Positions 6,730 through 15,136 of a stretch of DNA of 37,206 nt are shown here, in pieces; position 1 is the first letter of the stretch, and each line of letters opens with the position of its first letter. The translations under genes and the position numbers were made by a program. The stretch lies in assembly GCA_017935785.1 (NCBI GenBank), contig JAGBGU010000077.1, positions 1 to 37,206 of the forward strand, read 5' to 3'. Origin of the DNA: Bacteroidaceae bacterium. GTDB taxonomy: Bacteria; Bacteroidota; Bacteroidia; Bacteroidales; Bacteroidaceae. The notes under the pieces were generated by a model, which had not been told where the DNA came from, did not search any database, and saw only the letters and a program-made list of their open reading frames with translations.

Positions 6730-7791
6730 TCAGGAGAACTTTGTATCAATATGCATCTTACGCATTGCCGTCACATCTTTGCGGGGGCATATCATAAGTA
6801 TCTCGCCCTCCTCGGCAATCACATAATCATTCAGGCCTTTTACCACTGCGGTACGGCCGTCCGGCAAGCGGATAATATTGTCCGCACAATCGTACAGGAA
6901 CGCCTTTGTATTCAACAGGACATTGCCTTTTGCATCGGCCGGCGCATCGTCATACAGACTGGCCCACGTACCCATATCAGCCCATCCGAAATGGCCCTGC
7001 TGCACATACACCTGGTCACTGCGTTCAAGAATGCTGACATCTACGTTGCGGTTGGGAAGGCTGTTAAAGAATTCCGGCACCAGTGTGGGACTTGCATGTT
7101 CGGCCTCGGCCATCATACGGGGAATCTCCACCTGGTACTCGGGCACCAGACTGAACAGATTGCTCAGCATCACATTTACATTAAAGGAGAAAAGTCCGGA
7201 GTTCCACAGAAAATCCCCTTCCTGAATAAACATTTCGGCAAATTCGGCATTGGGTTTCTCTGTAAAGGACTTTACGGGATAGATGTCCTTTTCCACCTCG
7301 TGACGGTCATCCATCTGGATATATCCGTAACCCGTTTCTGTACGGCTGGGACGGATTCCTGTTACCAACAGACCCTGGCGATCCTGCACAAAGCGCAATG
7401 CCTTAAGTATGTCTTCCTGATAAACGTCTTCGTTCAGAATAACATGGTCGGCAGGTGTGACAAAGACATTGGCATGGGGATTTGCCTTGGCTATTACCAC
7501 CGTACCCCAAGCCACAGAGGCCAACGTTCCCCTGCGAACCGGCTCTTCAAGAATCTGCTCGTCATCCACTTGCGGCAGCTGCTGGTGGACAAGGGGAAGA
7601 TACTGTACGTTAGTGGATATATAAATGTGGTCGGGTTTTATAAAACGGGCCACTCTGTCATAAGTATGCTGAAGCATTGTACGGCCTGTTCCGAAAAAGT
7701 CCATAAACTGTTTCGGGAGCGTGGTGCGGCTTACCGGCCATAGGCGGCTTCCGTTTCCTCCTGCTAGTATTAGGCAATATCTGTTATCCAT
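6730..7791 (-). CDS. manC: mannose-1-phosphate guanylyltransferase
   Basis: 353 residues, the usual size for the single-domain form without the isomerase half. It makes GDP-mannose from GTP and mannose 1-phosphate in the cytoplasm, feeding polysaccharide and GDP-fucose synthesis. The nucleotidyltransferase signature LAGGNGSRLWP lies at residues 9-19 with PKQF at 26-29. The sugar-phosphate motif FTEKP is at 176-180, followed by NSGLF. It is the first gene of a two-gene unit with the GH43-like enzyme. The start at 7791 gives the standard MDNRYCLILAGG N-terminus. Confidence 0.93.
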   Translation of the reverse strand: MDNRYCLILAGGNGSRLWPVSRTTLPKQFMDFFGTGRTMLQHTYDRVARFIKPDHIYISTNVQYLPLVHQQLPQVDDEQILEEPVRRGTLASVAWGTVVIAKANPHANVFVTPADHVILNEDVYQEDILKALRFVQDRQGLLVTGIRPSRTETGYGYIQMDDRHEVEKDIYPVKSFTEKPNAEFAEMFIQEGDFLWNSGLFSFNVNVMLSNLFSLVPEYQVEIPRMMAEAEHASPTLVPEFFNSLPNRNVDVSILERSDQVYVQQGHFGWADMGTWASLYDDAPADAKGNVLLNTKAFLYDCADNIIRLPDGRTAVVKGLNDYVIAEEGEILMICPRKDVTAMRKMHIDTKFS

Positions 7792-7830
7792 AGTGTTTAA
7801 GATTATGGTGTGTTTGGTATTTTGATACCG

Positions 7831-7862
7831 CTAAATTAGCAAAAATCCCCGAGATGAGCAAA
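7831..7862 (-). promoter_or_regulatory. promoter of manC
   Basis: On the minus strand TTTG (7862-7859) is followed after 20 bp by TAATTTAG (7838-7831), one base away from TAnnTTTG. The ATG lies about 40 bp downstream. Confidence 0.6.
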
Positions 7863-7917
7863 TCTATTAACGATAATTAGAGTTTTTATCGTTTTTTAGA
7901 ATTAGGAAAGGCTCAAG

Positions 7918-7996
7918 GGTGGTTCTAAAAATTCCGGATAAAAGCACACGCGACAAAAGAACGAAAATCAACTCAACCTAATTTTTAGAACCATCC
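7918..7996 (-). terminator. inverted repeat after the EFR1-type gene
   Basis: GGTTCTAAAAATT at 7921-7933 is the exact reverse complement of AATTTTTAGAACC at 7980-7992, with 46 bp between. It starts directly at the end of the minus-strand gene that stops at 7997. The loop is long for a terminator, so the ends of a small lost element are an alternative. Confidence 0.4.
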
Positions 7997-8758
7997 TTAA
8001 AACAGATTCTTGGTCTGCTTTTGTCCCTTCCCCCTGGTGGCACTGCCCCATTCTATCGCTCTGTGGGGACAGGAATGATAGCAGCCCAAGCAACCCACGC
8101 ATTTCGAGTTGCCCCACTGCACACCGTTTTCCGAAAGGCAGATGTTGCCTGTTGGGCACTGTTTGGCACACAAGCCACAACGGACACACAGCCGGGAATC
8201 GGCATAAAAATAACGGTCGGTAAGCAGGAAACGGTTGAACAAAGGCCTAAACACATAGGTCTTTAGCCAGGGAAAGGCTCCCCGCTCCACATTGCATTCC
8301 TTGGCCTGCAAACGGATGCCGCGGGCAATGGCTGGCAAAAAGTTTCGAGTATGTTCCACTTTTGCCGAGGCCACTTCTGGGGCATCCACATCAAAACCCG
8401 GCAGGCAGACATAAGTATTGGGCATGGGCACGCTGTAGACGGACTGCACATGCCGACCCGATGCCCGATACAGGCATTTGTCCAGAATGGTGTCGGCATA
8501 GCCCATATCATCGCCACACGTCATCACCGCCCACACATAAACATCATCGGCAAGCAGGTTCAGACGGCTGACAAACTGCTCCACAACATTGGGAAGCCCC
8601 CAGGCATAGACAGGGAAAACCAGACCCAGGCTTTTGGTAAAGCCCAAGTCTGGTATCTGTTGCGCAGCACTCATGTCCGCCACGTCGCATTCGAGTAACT
8701 TTCCAAGACAGTGTGCCACTGTGCGGCTGTTTCCTGTGCCGCTGAAATAGTATATCAC
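7997..8758 (-). CDS. EFR1-type flavodoxin-ferredoxin fusion
   Basis: 253 residues. The N-terminus is a flavodoxin-like domain with the FMN phosphate loop FSGTGNSRT (residues 5-13). The C-terminus holds two 4Fe-4S clusters: Cys191, 194, 197, 201 and Cys220, 223, 226, 230, each CxxCxxCxxxCP. This matches the EFR1 family of anaerobe redox proteins, thought to carry electrons; the partner is unknown. It lies 6 bp after the SGNH hydrolase gene and is the last of a three-gene unit. The C-terminal tail is basic and likely disordered. Confidence 0.85.
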   Translation of the reverse strand: MIYYFSGTGNSRTVAHCLGKLLECDVADMSAAQQIPDLGFTKSLGLVFPVYAWGLPNVVEQFVSRLNLLADDVYVWAVMTCGDDMGYADTILDKCLYRASGRHVQSVYSVPMPNTYVCLPGFDVDAPEVASAKVEHTRNFLPAIARGIRLQAKECNVERGAFPWLKTYVFRPLFNRFLLTDRYFYADSRLCVRCGLCAKQCPTGNICLSENGVQWGNSKCVGCLGCYHSCPHRAIEWGSATRGKGQKQTKNLF

Positions 8759-8764
8759 TTTTTC

Positions 8765-9457
8765 TTAGCGCATTTTCTTGATTACGGGAAGCAACAGACC
8801 TTCCATAATCTCGTAGCCCTTTGCATTGGGGTGTATTGCAGGATAGTCGGTGGCGTAATCGGGGTTCATTTCCTTGCCGTCGGCCGAAACCAATGCGCTA
8901 AAATAGTCTACATAGGGAATCTTGTTCTTGTCGGCATATTCCTTTACACGGGCATTTAACTTGGTAACCTTCTCCATTGCATCCTTGATTGCTGGACGCC
9001 AGCCGAAACCACCTGCAGGAAGACAAGAAGCCAGAATCACCTTGATCTTGTTCGCCTTGGCCAATTCCACCATAGAAACCACATTGCCGAAAGTCTTGTC
9101 CTCATCGTATGGACCGGTGTTTTCTGCAATGTCATTGGTTCCATAATTAATGACAACCACCTTAGGCTTGAGATCGAGCACATCCTGACGGAAACGGAGC
9201 AGGAACTGGTAGCTGGTCTGTCCGCCAATTCCGCGGCCAATCAAATTATTGTCCTTAAAAAATGCAGGACGGGTTCCGGGCCATCCGTCAGTGATGGAGT
9301 TACCCATCAACACCACACGCTTCTCCTTGCGTGAAGGCTCACCCAGCTCCCTGTTGGCCTGTTCATAACGCTTCCAGTTGGCAAACTCATGCTTTTGCGC
9401 GTTCGCCCCACTAATGCCAAAAATAAGCATCAGCACAAAAATAATTTTCTTGTTCAT
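8765..9457 (-). CDS. secreted SGNH/GDSL hydrolase
   Basis: 230 residues with a signal peptide (MNKKIIFVLMLIFGISGANA, then QK). Block I is GNSITDGW (residues 52-59) with nucleophile Ser54. Block II is GRGIGG, block III is GTND with Asn108, and block V is AIHPN with His209. It is probably an esterase removing acetyl or similar groups from a sugar or lipid outside the cytoplasm; the substrate is unknown. An in-frame GTG at 9499 would add 14 residues without a purpose and overlap the upstream gene, so the ATG at 9457 is chosen. It is the middle gene of a unit with a coiled-coil protein and an EFR1-type protein. Confidence 0.87.
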   Translation of the reverse strand: MNKKIIFVLMLIFGISGANAQKHEFANWKRYEQANRELGEPSRKEKRVVLMGNSITDGWPGTRPAFFKDNNLIGRGIGGQTSYQFLLRFRQDVLDLKPKVVVINYGTNDIAENTGPYDEDKTFGNVVSMVELAKANKIKVILASCLPAGGFGWRPAIKDAMEKVTKLNARVKEYADKNKIPYVDYFSALVSADGKEMNPDYATDYPAIHPNAKGYEIMEGLLLPVIKKMR

Positions 9458-9482
9458 AAACTTACTGTATATAGTAGATTGT

Positions 9483-9830
9483 TTATTTTGCCTTTTCACC
9501 GGCTTTCTGGAGCTTCAGCGCCTTCTTCAAAGCTTTTTCCTTGTCTTTCTGCTGTTTGAGTTGCTGTTTTGCTTTCTTAAGCACATCCTTTGCCTTCTTT
9601 TCCACTTCTTTTGCAGCCTTCACCTTATCCGAAGCTTCCTTTGCCGCCTTTTTGGCATTCTTCAGCTCCACCTCGGCTTTACTGATTTCAACAGTAACAG
9701 CATCTATCTGCCTGGACAAAGCGGCACTGCTCAATGTATCTGCCGTCAAGTACTCATTATTACCGGCTAACACTTCACACTGGCCCATGACGCCAAATGC
9801 AAAAACAGCTAACATAATTCCCTTTTTCAT
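9483..9830 (-). CDS. secreted Lys/Ala-rich coiled-coil protein
   Basis: 115 residues. A signal peptide (MKKGIMLAVFAFGVMGQCEV, cleavage probably near LAG) is followed by a single uninterrupted helix of Lys, Ala and Glu with heptad character from about residue 40 to the end (SKAEVELKNAKKAAKEASDK). No enzymatic domain. Similar small periplasmic coiled coils are common in Bacteroidales but their role is not known. It is first in the unit with the SGNH hydrolase (25-bp gap) and the EFR1-type gene, and has a strong consensus promoter. Confidence 0.75.
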   Translation of the reverse strand: MKKGIMLAVFAFGVMGQCEVLAGNNEYLTADTLSSAALSRQIDAVTVEISKAEVELKNAKKAAKEASDKVKAAKEVEKKAKDVLKKAKQQLKQQKDKEKALKKALKLQKAGEKAK

Positions 9831-9875
9831 CTTATTTTCCTTTTCAATTTGTTATTAAATGGATTTAACTACTGA

Positions 9876-9907
9876 CAAAATTAGTAAATTTCAGTTTTTC
9901 AAGCAAA
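9876..9907 (-). promoter_or_regulatory. promoter of the coiled-coil/SGNH/EFR1 unit
   Basis: On the minus strand TTTG (9907-9904), 20 bp, TAATTTTG (9883-9876): a perfect consensus. The leader to the ATG at 9830 is about 40 nt. It shares a 253-bp gap with the divergent CotH-like gene. Confidence 0.75.
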
Positions 9908-10052
9908 TTTTATTCTATATTAATGATGATTCTTCTGCCTATATATGCATATACCCGACAAAAGGAAGATACTTTGTCCCTGAATTGTGGGTAAAAAATA
10001 TTCTTCAGTGTTATTTCCTGATAGTTTTCAGCTCTTTTTCGTTACAAAAATA

Positions 10053-10060
10053 TAACTTTG
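10053..10060 (+). promoter_or_regulatory. -7 box of the CotH-like gene
   Basis: TAACTTTG fits the consensus, 23 bp before the ATG at 10084. The -33 region has only T-rich sequence (about 10033-10039) and no clear TTTG. Confidence 0.55.
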
Positions 10061-10083
10061 CAAATAAATACTATATAATTGAC

Positions 10084-13000
10084 ATGCAGAAAACACATTT
10101 TTCTTTTTTCCTGGCCTTGGCCTGTTGTTTTGTCTTTGTTAATGCCAAAGCACAAAATGCATCATACGAGCCTACACCTCTGATTACAAGCGTGTCCCAA
10201 TTGAGCAGTCCATATAGTGATACCCAAGAGGGCAAAGACATAGGGGCACTGATAGACAAGGACAACAATACATTCTGGCATTCAGACTGGCACGGACAGA
10301 CCAGCGGCAACTATCATTGGATACAAATAAAATTGGACGAACCGACACAAGGACTTGTCTGTCTGTATATGCACAGAAGGAATGCGTCTAACGACCACCC
10401 CACTATTATCAAGGTAAGCGGAAGCAGCAACGGTTCTTCCTGGAGGGAGCTTGCTACGATTGATCTGCCCTACCAAGGCTTTTCCGGTGTGAACTCGGAA
10501 CCATGGGTCATCCGCGAACCAATAAGCCATATCCGGCTCACGGTTACAGACTGTTACGGAAGAGAAGGAACGGGCTTCAGGAAATTCTGGCATGCGGCAG
10601 AAATTCAGTTGTACCACATCAGCAATGAATTTGATTACAGCAACGACCTGTCCGGCGTGCGGATAAACGAAATTCATGTGGCAAATATCGACCAATTCAT
10701 CGACAATTCATACAATTACGGCGGATGGATTGAACTATACAACACATCGGCCGAGCTACACACTCTGAACAAAGCCAGGATACGCCACACGGATGCCGAC
10801 GGAAAAGCAGAGGGAGAAACCCTGCACATGGGGCATGGGCTGCTTAAGGGCAACGGCTTTGCCAGTTTATGGTTTGACCACAACAGCGCTGACGGAAATT
10901 TCGGCGGAAATTCACACCTCCAGATTCCGTTCAAAATGGATCCGGAAGGCGGCACGCTGGAACTTATTGACGCAAACGGACACATTGTGGACCGGGTTAA
11001 CTATCCGCCATCCATAGCCAGATGTTCTTATGCCCGCACCGCTGACGGAGGAAGCGAATGGGGATGGACCGCCACTCCCACATTAAATGCGAGCAACAAT
11101 CAAAGCGTATTTGCGACTGACAGGCTTGAAGCTCCGGTAATAGACAAGGAATCCACCCTGTTTACCGGCAGTGTCAGTTTCAACGTAAAAATACCCAGCG
11201 GAGCCAAATTGCGTTATACCACAGACGGTTCCACACCGACGGCCACACATGGAATCACATCCTCAAACGGTTCCTTCACCACGTTTTCAACCAAAATCTT
11301 CCGTTTTGTCCTTATTGCAGATGACAAACTTCCGAGCCAAGTGGTTACACGTTCATTTATCAAGGACGAAAACAACCTGCGGCTTCCCGTACTCAGTATC
11401 TCAACCCACCCAGACAATCTATACGACGACATCATTGGCGTATACACCAAAGGCACCAACGGTATTGCCGGAAACGGACAAGGCGAACCCTGCAACTGGA
11501 ATATGGACTGGGAACGCCCCGTCAATGTGGAATATCTTGTAAAGGAAGGAGAAGAGGACTACAAGCCTGTCCTGAACCAGGAAGCGGAGTTCAAGATAGC
11601 AGGCGGATGGTCACGTGCATACGGTGCCGGCAACGGATGGCCGATGAAATCGTCGTTCCGTCTGAAAAGCGGCAAGTTATACGAGGGAAAGAACTCGTTT
11701 GACTACCCCATCTTTGCCGGTAAAAAGGACTACAACAAGTACAAGACACTTCAGGTGCGCAACGGCGGCAACGACACTTATGCCCGCTTCCTGGACCAAG
11801 CTTTGCACGAGATTTTCCGCAGTTCCGGCTTCTATCTGGACTGTCAGGCCTCCCAGCCCTGCCATGTCTTCTTCAACGGGGAATACCTTGGCTTGCTCAA
11901 CATCAGAGAGAACAACAACAAACATTACGGCGACAGCGGATACGGAATTGACACGGATGAAATAGACCAGTTCGAACTGAACGGAGTGGTAGGATACGAA
12001 CAGAAAGCAGGCGACAGAGATGCCTTCTGGCAATGGCTGACACTCAGCAAGCAGATTGCCGCAAACCCGAACAGCAAAGAAATCTGGACGCAAATTTGCG
12101 AATTGGTGGACATTGACGAATACTGCAACTACATGGCCGCGGAATGTTATATAGGCAGTACCGACTGGCTCACAAACTGCAACAATATCAAAGGCTTCCG
12201 AAGCAGGACAGACAACGGAAAGTTCCACATGATGATGTTTGACACAGATGCGGCATTCAACAATTACAACATGATTGCATCTATCCATGATATGCTCGGA
12301 AATAACGACGGCAGATTCTCCGACAACAACGGCAAGAACTATCTCACTGAAATCTTTTTCAACATGATGAAATACGAACCGTTCAAGCAACAGTTCATAC
12401 ATGCCTTCTCCATCGTTGACGGAAGTGTGATGGAACCGGAAAGATGCAAGAAAATAATCGATGAAATGGAAGCCAATACCAAAACGGCACTTTCATTGGA
12501 AGGTAACGACCCCAGCGGTTCGGCGGCCTGGCTTTACAACCGTATTGCAAACGAAGGTGACAGAAACACCCGCCTGAACAACATAAAGACATTCTTTAAC
12601 CTGACCACTGAGCACAAGGTAAAACTTGAGAGCAACATTCCGGAAGCACGTCTGTTACTGGATGGACAGGAAATTCCGACCAGGAAGTTTGACGGCACTG
12701 TTTTTGGTCCGGCAACCATTACCGCCAAAGCCCCTTCAGGCTACACATTCCAAGGATGGAATCTGGTTTCGAACGCTGCGGAACAACAAGTACTGATTCC
12801 TTTCAAGAGTACATGGAAATACTATGACAAAGGTTCATTAGACGGCTCCAACTGGAAAGAAGACGGTGTTTCCTCTACCGACTGGAAAAGCGGGAAGGCG
12901 CCTTTTGGCTACGGTACAGTAGGCACTACTGCCAATGCCGCCGACTATTACACAACCATCGACTACGGAAGCGACCCGAACAAAAAACGCCCCACATACT

Positions 13001-14943
13001 ATTTCAGCAAACCATTTACGCTACCCGAAGCCCCAACCTACGAAGACCGCTTCTATTTATACTATTTCCTGGATGACGGCGCACTCTTTTACGTCAATGG
13101 CACAGAAGTGGGCGGATATCACTGCAACAGCGGAGTTTCCTACAACGATTTCAGCACAACCCACGAAAGCAACGTGGCTGCCTACGGCACCATTGAAATT
13201 CCCGCTTCTGTCCTGCAAAAAGGCAGAAATGTCATATCAGTGGAGGTTCATAACACAAGTTATACAAGCAGTGACATTTTCTTTGACAGCAAAGTGGTCA
13301 AGGCCAAGTTCAAGACCAATTTTATTGCCAACAAGGAAACCATATCCCTGAACGAGGTTGCCGCAGACGGAAACTGCCACCTTACCGCTGTCTATAAAAG
13401 GGAAGACGACCCGTTGAAACTGCTGGAAGCAGGAGCCTCACCCATACGCATAAATGAGGTAAGTGCGGGCAACAGCATCTACATAAACGATTATTTCAAA
13501 AGAAATGACTGGATAGAGCTGTACAACACCACTGGCCAGGACATCGACATTTCCGGAATGTACCTGAGCGACAGCCGCAACAATCCGCAGAAATACCGGA
13601 TAGACGCATCCGGAAGCGGCGCCAGCACCATAGTTCCGGCACACCGCAAACTCATCGTATGGTGTGACAAGTTAGATCCCATTACCCAACTTCATGCCCC
13701 GTTTAAGCTGGACAACGCGGACGGAGCCTATGTTTCCATACAGGCCGAAGACGGAACATGGGCCGATGAAATGGAATATTTTGCACAGGACAGATGGCAG
13801 ACTTACGGACGTTATCCTGACGGAGGGCATTATGTATCCCACCTGAACCAACCCACAATAGAAAAGCCCAACATGATGGGCACATATGACTTCAGCGCGG
13901 AAAACGGCGATGAGTGGAACAATAACGAGATGGCTATTACCCTGGAAATGGTTCCCGGCTGGAACTGGGTGTCACACAATTTGGCGGAAGACGCCCACAG
14001 AAGCCGGTTCACAGGCTATGCGCAAAGCATTTTAGGACAACAGGACTCTTATGTTAAGGACAGCGTTGCCGGCTGGTCCGGTTCGCTCAGCACCATTCAA
14101 GCGGCCGCCGGATACAAGGTAAAAATGGATTCACAAGCCGACATTACCCTGCGCGGCAAACTCTTTGATGTCCAGAAAGCCGTCAGTCTGCAACAAGGCT
14201 GGAACTGGATTGGATGCCCCCTTTATAACACAACGACGATTGAAGCAGCTCTGAGCAACTACACACCCACAGAGGGTGACGCCATCATAGGCCTGGATGC
14301 TTTTGCCACTTACGAAGACGGAAAATGGGAGGGCACGCTTACCTCTCTTTCTCCCGGACAAGCCTATATGATGAAAAGCGGCATAGCCCAATCTTTATGT
14401 TGGAATTCTCTTTCTGCTCCCACGAGCCAGACCCGCCGTTACAAGGCTCCAGTTGCAGAATCCTCCCCCAACTCGCCATGGACGGCAGACATCCATGCCT
14501 ATCCCAATGTATCCGGAATCATTGCCACGATTGAGATTAACGGCACACCAGTAATAAATGACAACTACACGCTTGGCGCTTTCTGCGGGAAAGAGTGCCG
14601 TGGTGTGGCACAATTCCTGAACGGGCTTTTCTATCTGAACATCCACGGAGAGGACGGAGAAACCATTACGTTCAATTTCATCGATGAAGAGGGGCAGATA
14701 CACCAGGCAAACCAAACTCTGAGCTTTAAGGCCGAAACTATAACCGGAAGCCGTAAGGAACCGTTACGCCTTACCGCCAGCGGAGCCAGCATCCAGGCAC
14801 CATTTTCTGCCGGCTCACGAGTGGTTTCCACTGCCTACTACAACACCGAAGGGCTTCGCATCAGCCGTCCGGCCTCCGGTGTGTACATTCAGAAAACAAT
14901 TTACGAGAACGGCCGCATTATCGTCAGAAAAATAACTAGATAA
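10084..14943 (+). CDS. secreted CotH-kinase-like multidomain protein
   Basis: 1619 residues from ATG 10084, which gives a signal peptide (MQKTHFSFFLALACCFVFVN, ending AKAQ); a frame open back to 9859 lacks such a start. Domains in order: discoidin/F5-8 type C (about 30-175), lamin-tail-like (185-330), chitobiase C-terminal-like (347-420, LRYTTDGSTPT), CotH kinase fold (430-840), a beta-rich binding domain (920-1060, LDDGALFYVNGTEVGG), a second lamin-tail-like domain (1120-1256), two short GWNW repeats (1288-1450), then a C-terminal beta module whose end (VYIQKTIYENGRIIVRKITR) resembles a type IX secretion sorting signal. In the CotH part, Asp694 (STDWLTNCNN) and Asp720/722 (MFDTDAAFNN) fit the catalytic and metal positions of CotH kinases. 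Phosphorylation of a surface protein is an inference. A hairpin at 14974-15013 follows. Confidence 0.85.
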   Translation: MQKTHFSFFLALACCFVFVNAKAQNASYEPTPLITSVSQLSSPYSDTQEGKDIGALIDKDNNTFWHSDWHGQTSGNYHWIQIKLDEPTQGLVCLYMHRRNASNDHPTIIKVSGSSNGSSWRELATIDLPYQGFSGVNSEPWVIREPISHIRLTVTDCYGREGTGFRKFWHAAEIQLYHISNEFDYSNDLSGVRINEIHVANIDQFIDNSYNYGGWIELYNTSAELHTLNKARIRHTDADGKAEGETLHMGHGLLKGNGFASLWFDHNSADGNFGGNSHLQIPFKMDPEGGTLELIDANGHIVDRVNYPPSIARCSYARTADGGSEWGWTATPTLNASNNQSVFATDRLEAPVIDKESTLFTGSVSFNVKIPSGAKLRYTTDGSTPTATHGITSSNGSFTTFSTKIFRFVLIADDKLPSQVVTRSFIKDENNLRLPVLSISTHPDNLYDDIIGVYTKGTNGIAGNGQGEPCNWNMDWERPVNVEYLVKEGEEDYKPVLNQEAEFKIAGGWSRAYGAGNGWPMKSSFRLKSGKLYEGKNSFDYPIFAGKKDYNKYKTLQVRNGGNDTYARFLDQALHEIFRSSGFYLDCQASQPCHVFFNGEYLGLLNIRENNNKHYGDSGYGIDTDEIDQFELNGVVGYEQKAGDRDAFWQWLTLSKQIAANPNSKEIWTQICELVDIDEYCNYMAAECYIGSTDWLTNCNNIKGFRSRTDNGKFHMMMFDTDAAFNNYNMIASIHDMLGNNDGRFSDNNGKNYLTEIFFNMMKYEPFKQQFIHAFSIVDGSVMEPERCKKIIDEMEANTKTALSLEGNDPSGSAAWLYNRIANEGDRNTRLNNIKTFFNLTTEHKVKLESNIPEARLLLDGQEIPTRKFDGTVFGPATITAKAPSGYTFQGWNLVSNAAEQQVLIPFKSTWKYYDKGSLDGSNWKEDGVSSTDWKSGKAPFGYGTVGTTANAADYYTTIDYGSDPNKKRPTYYFSKPFTLPEAPTYEDRFYLYYFLDDGALFYVNGTEVGGYHCNSGVSYNDFSTTHESNVAAYGTIEIPASVLQKGRNVISVEVHNTSYTSSDIFFDSKVVKAKFKTNFIANKETISLNEVAADGNCHLTAVYKREDDPLKLLEAGASPIRINEVSAGNSIYINDYFKRNDWIELYNTTGQDIDISGMYLSDSRNNPQKYRIDASGSGASTIVPAHRKLIVWCDKLDPITQLHAPFKLDNADGAYVSIQAEDGTWADEMEYFAQDRWQTYGRYPDGGHYVSHLNQPTIEKPNMMGTYDFSAENGDEWNNNEMAITLEMVPGWNWVSHNLAEDAHRSRFTGYAQSILGQQDSYVKDSVAGWSGSLSTIQAAAGYKVKMDSQADITLRGKLFDVQKAVSLQQGWNWIGCPLYNTTTIEAALSNYTPTEGDAIIGLDAFATYEDGKWEGTLTSLSPGQAYMMKSGIAQSLCWNSLSAPTSQTRRYKAPVAESSPNSPWTADIHAYPNVSGIIATIEINGTPVINDNYTLGAFCGKECRGVAQFLNGLFYLNIHGEDGETITFNFIDEEGQIHQANQTLSFKAETITGSRKEPLRLTASGASIQAPFSAGSRVVSTAYYNTEGLRISRPASGVYIQKTIYENGRIIVRKITR

Positions 14944-14973
14944 TCCGTTTTCGCTCCCGTATCCATCTGTCTT

Positions 14974-15013
14974 AATCCCCTAAATGCTGCATTTCTGCCG
15001 TGTTTAGGGGATT
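14974..15013. terminator. hairpin terminator after the CotH-like gene
   Basis: AATCCCCTAAA (14974-14984) pairs perfectly with TTTAGGGGATT (15003-15013) across an 18-nt loop. It lies 30 bp after the stop codon and separates this gene from the GH2/GH26 unit. Confidence 0.7.
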
Positions 15014-15062
15014 TGTCTCATTTTCTGTTAGGATTATATCAGTTATCATCAAATAAAGTTAT

Positions 15063-15070
15063 TAACTTTG
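15063..15070 (+). promoter_or_regulatory. -7 box of the GH2/GH26/AGCS unit
   Basis: TAACTTTG fits TAnnTTTG, 66 bp before the ATG at 15137. No TTTG was seen at the -33 distance. Confidence 0.5.
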
Positions 15071-15136
15071 TCCTCGGTAATCCATATATAGTTAATAATG
15101 TACAGCCAACCTATACAACATATAAATATCCGGCCG

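Noticed and set aside
9859..10083. N-terminal extension of the CotH-like protein
   Set aside because: It runs through the promoters of both neighbours; the ATG at 10084 gives a proper signal peptide.
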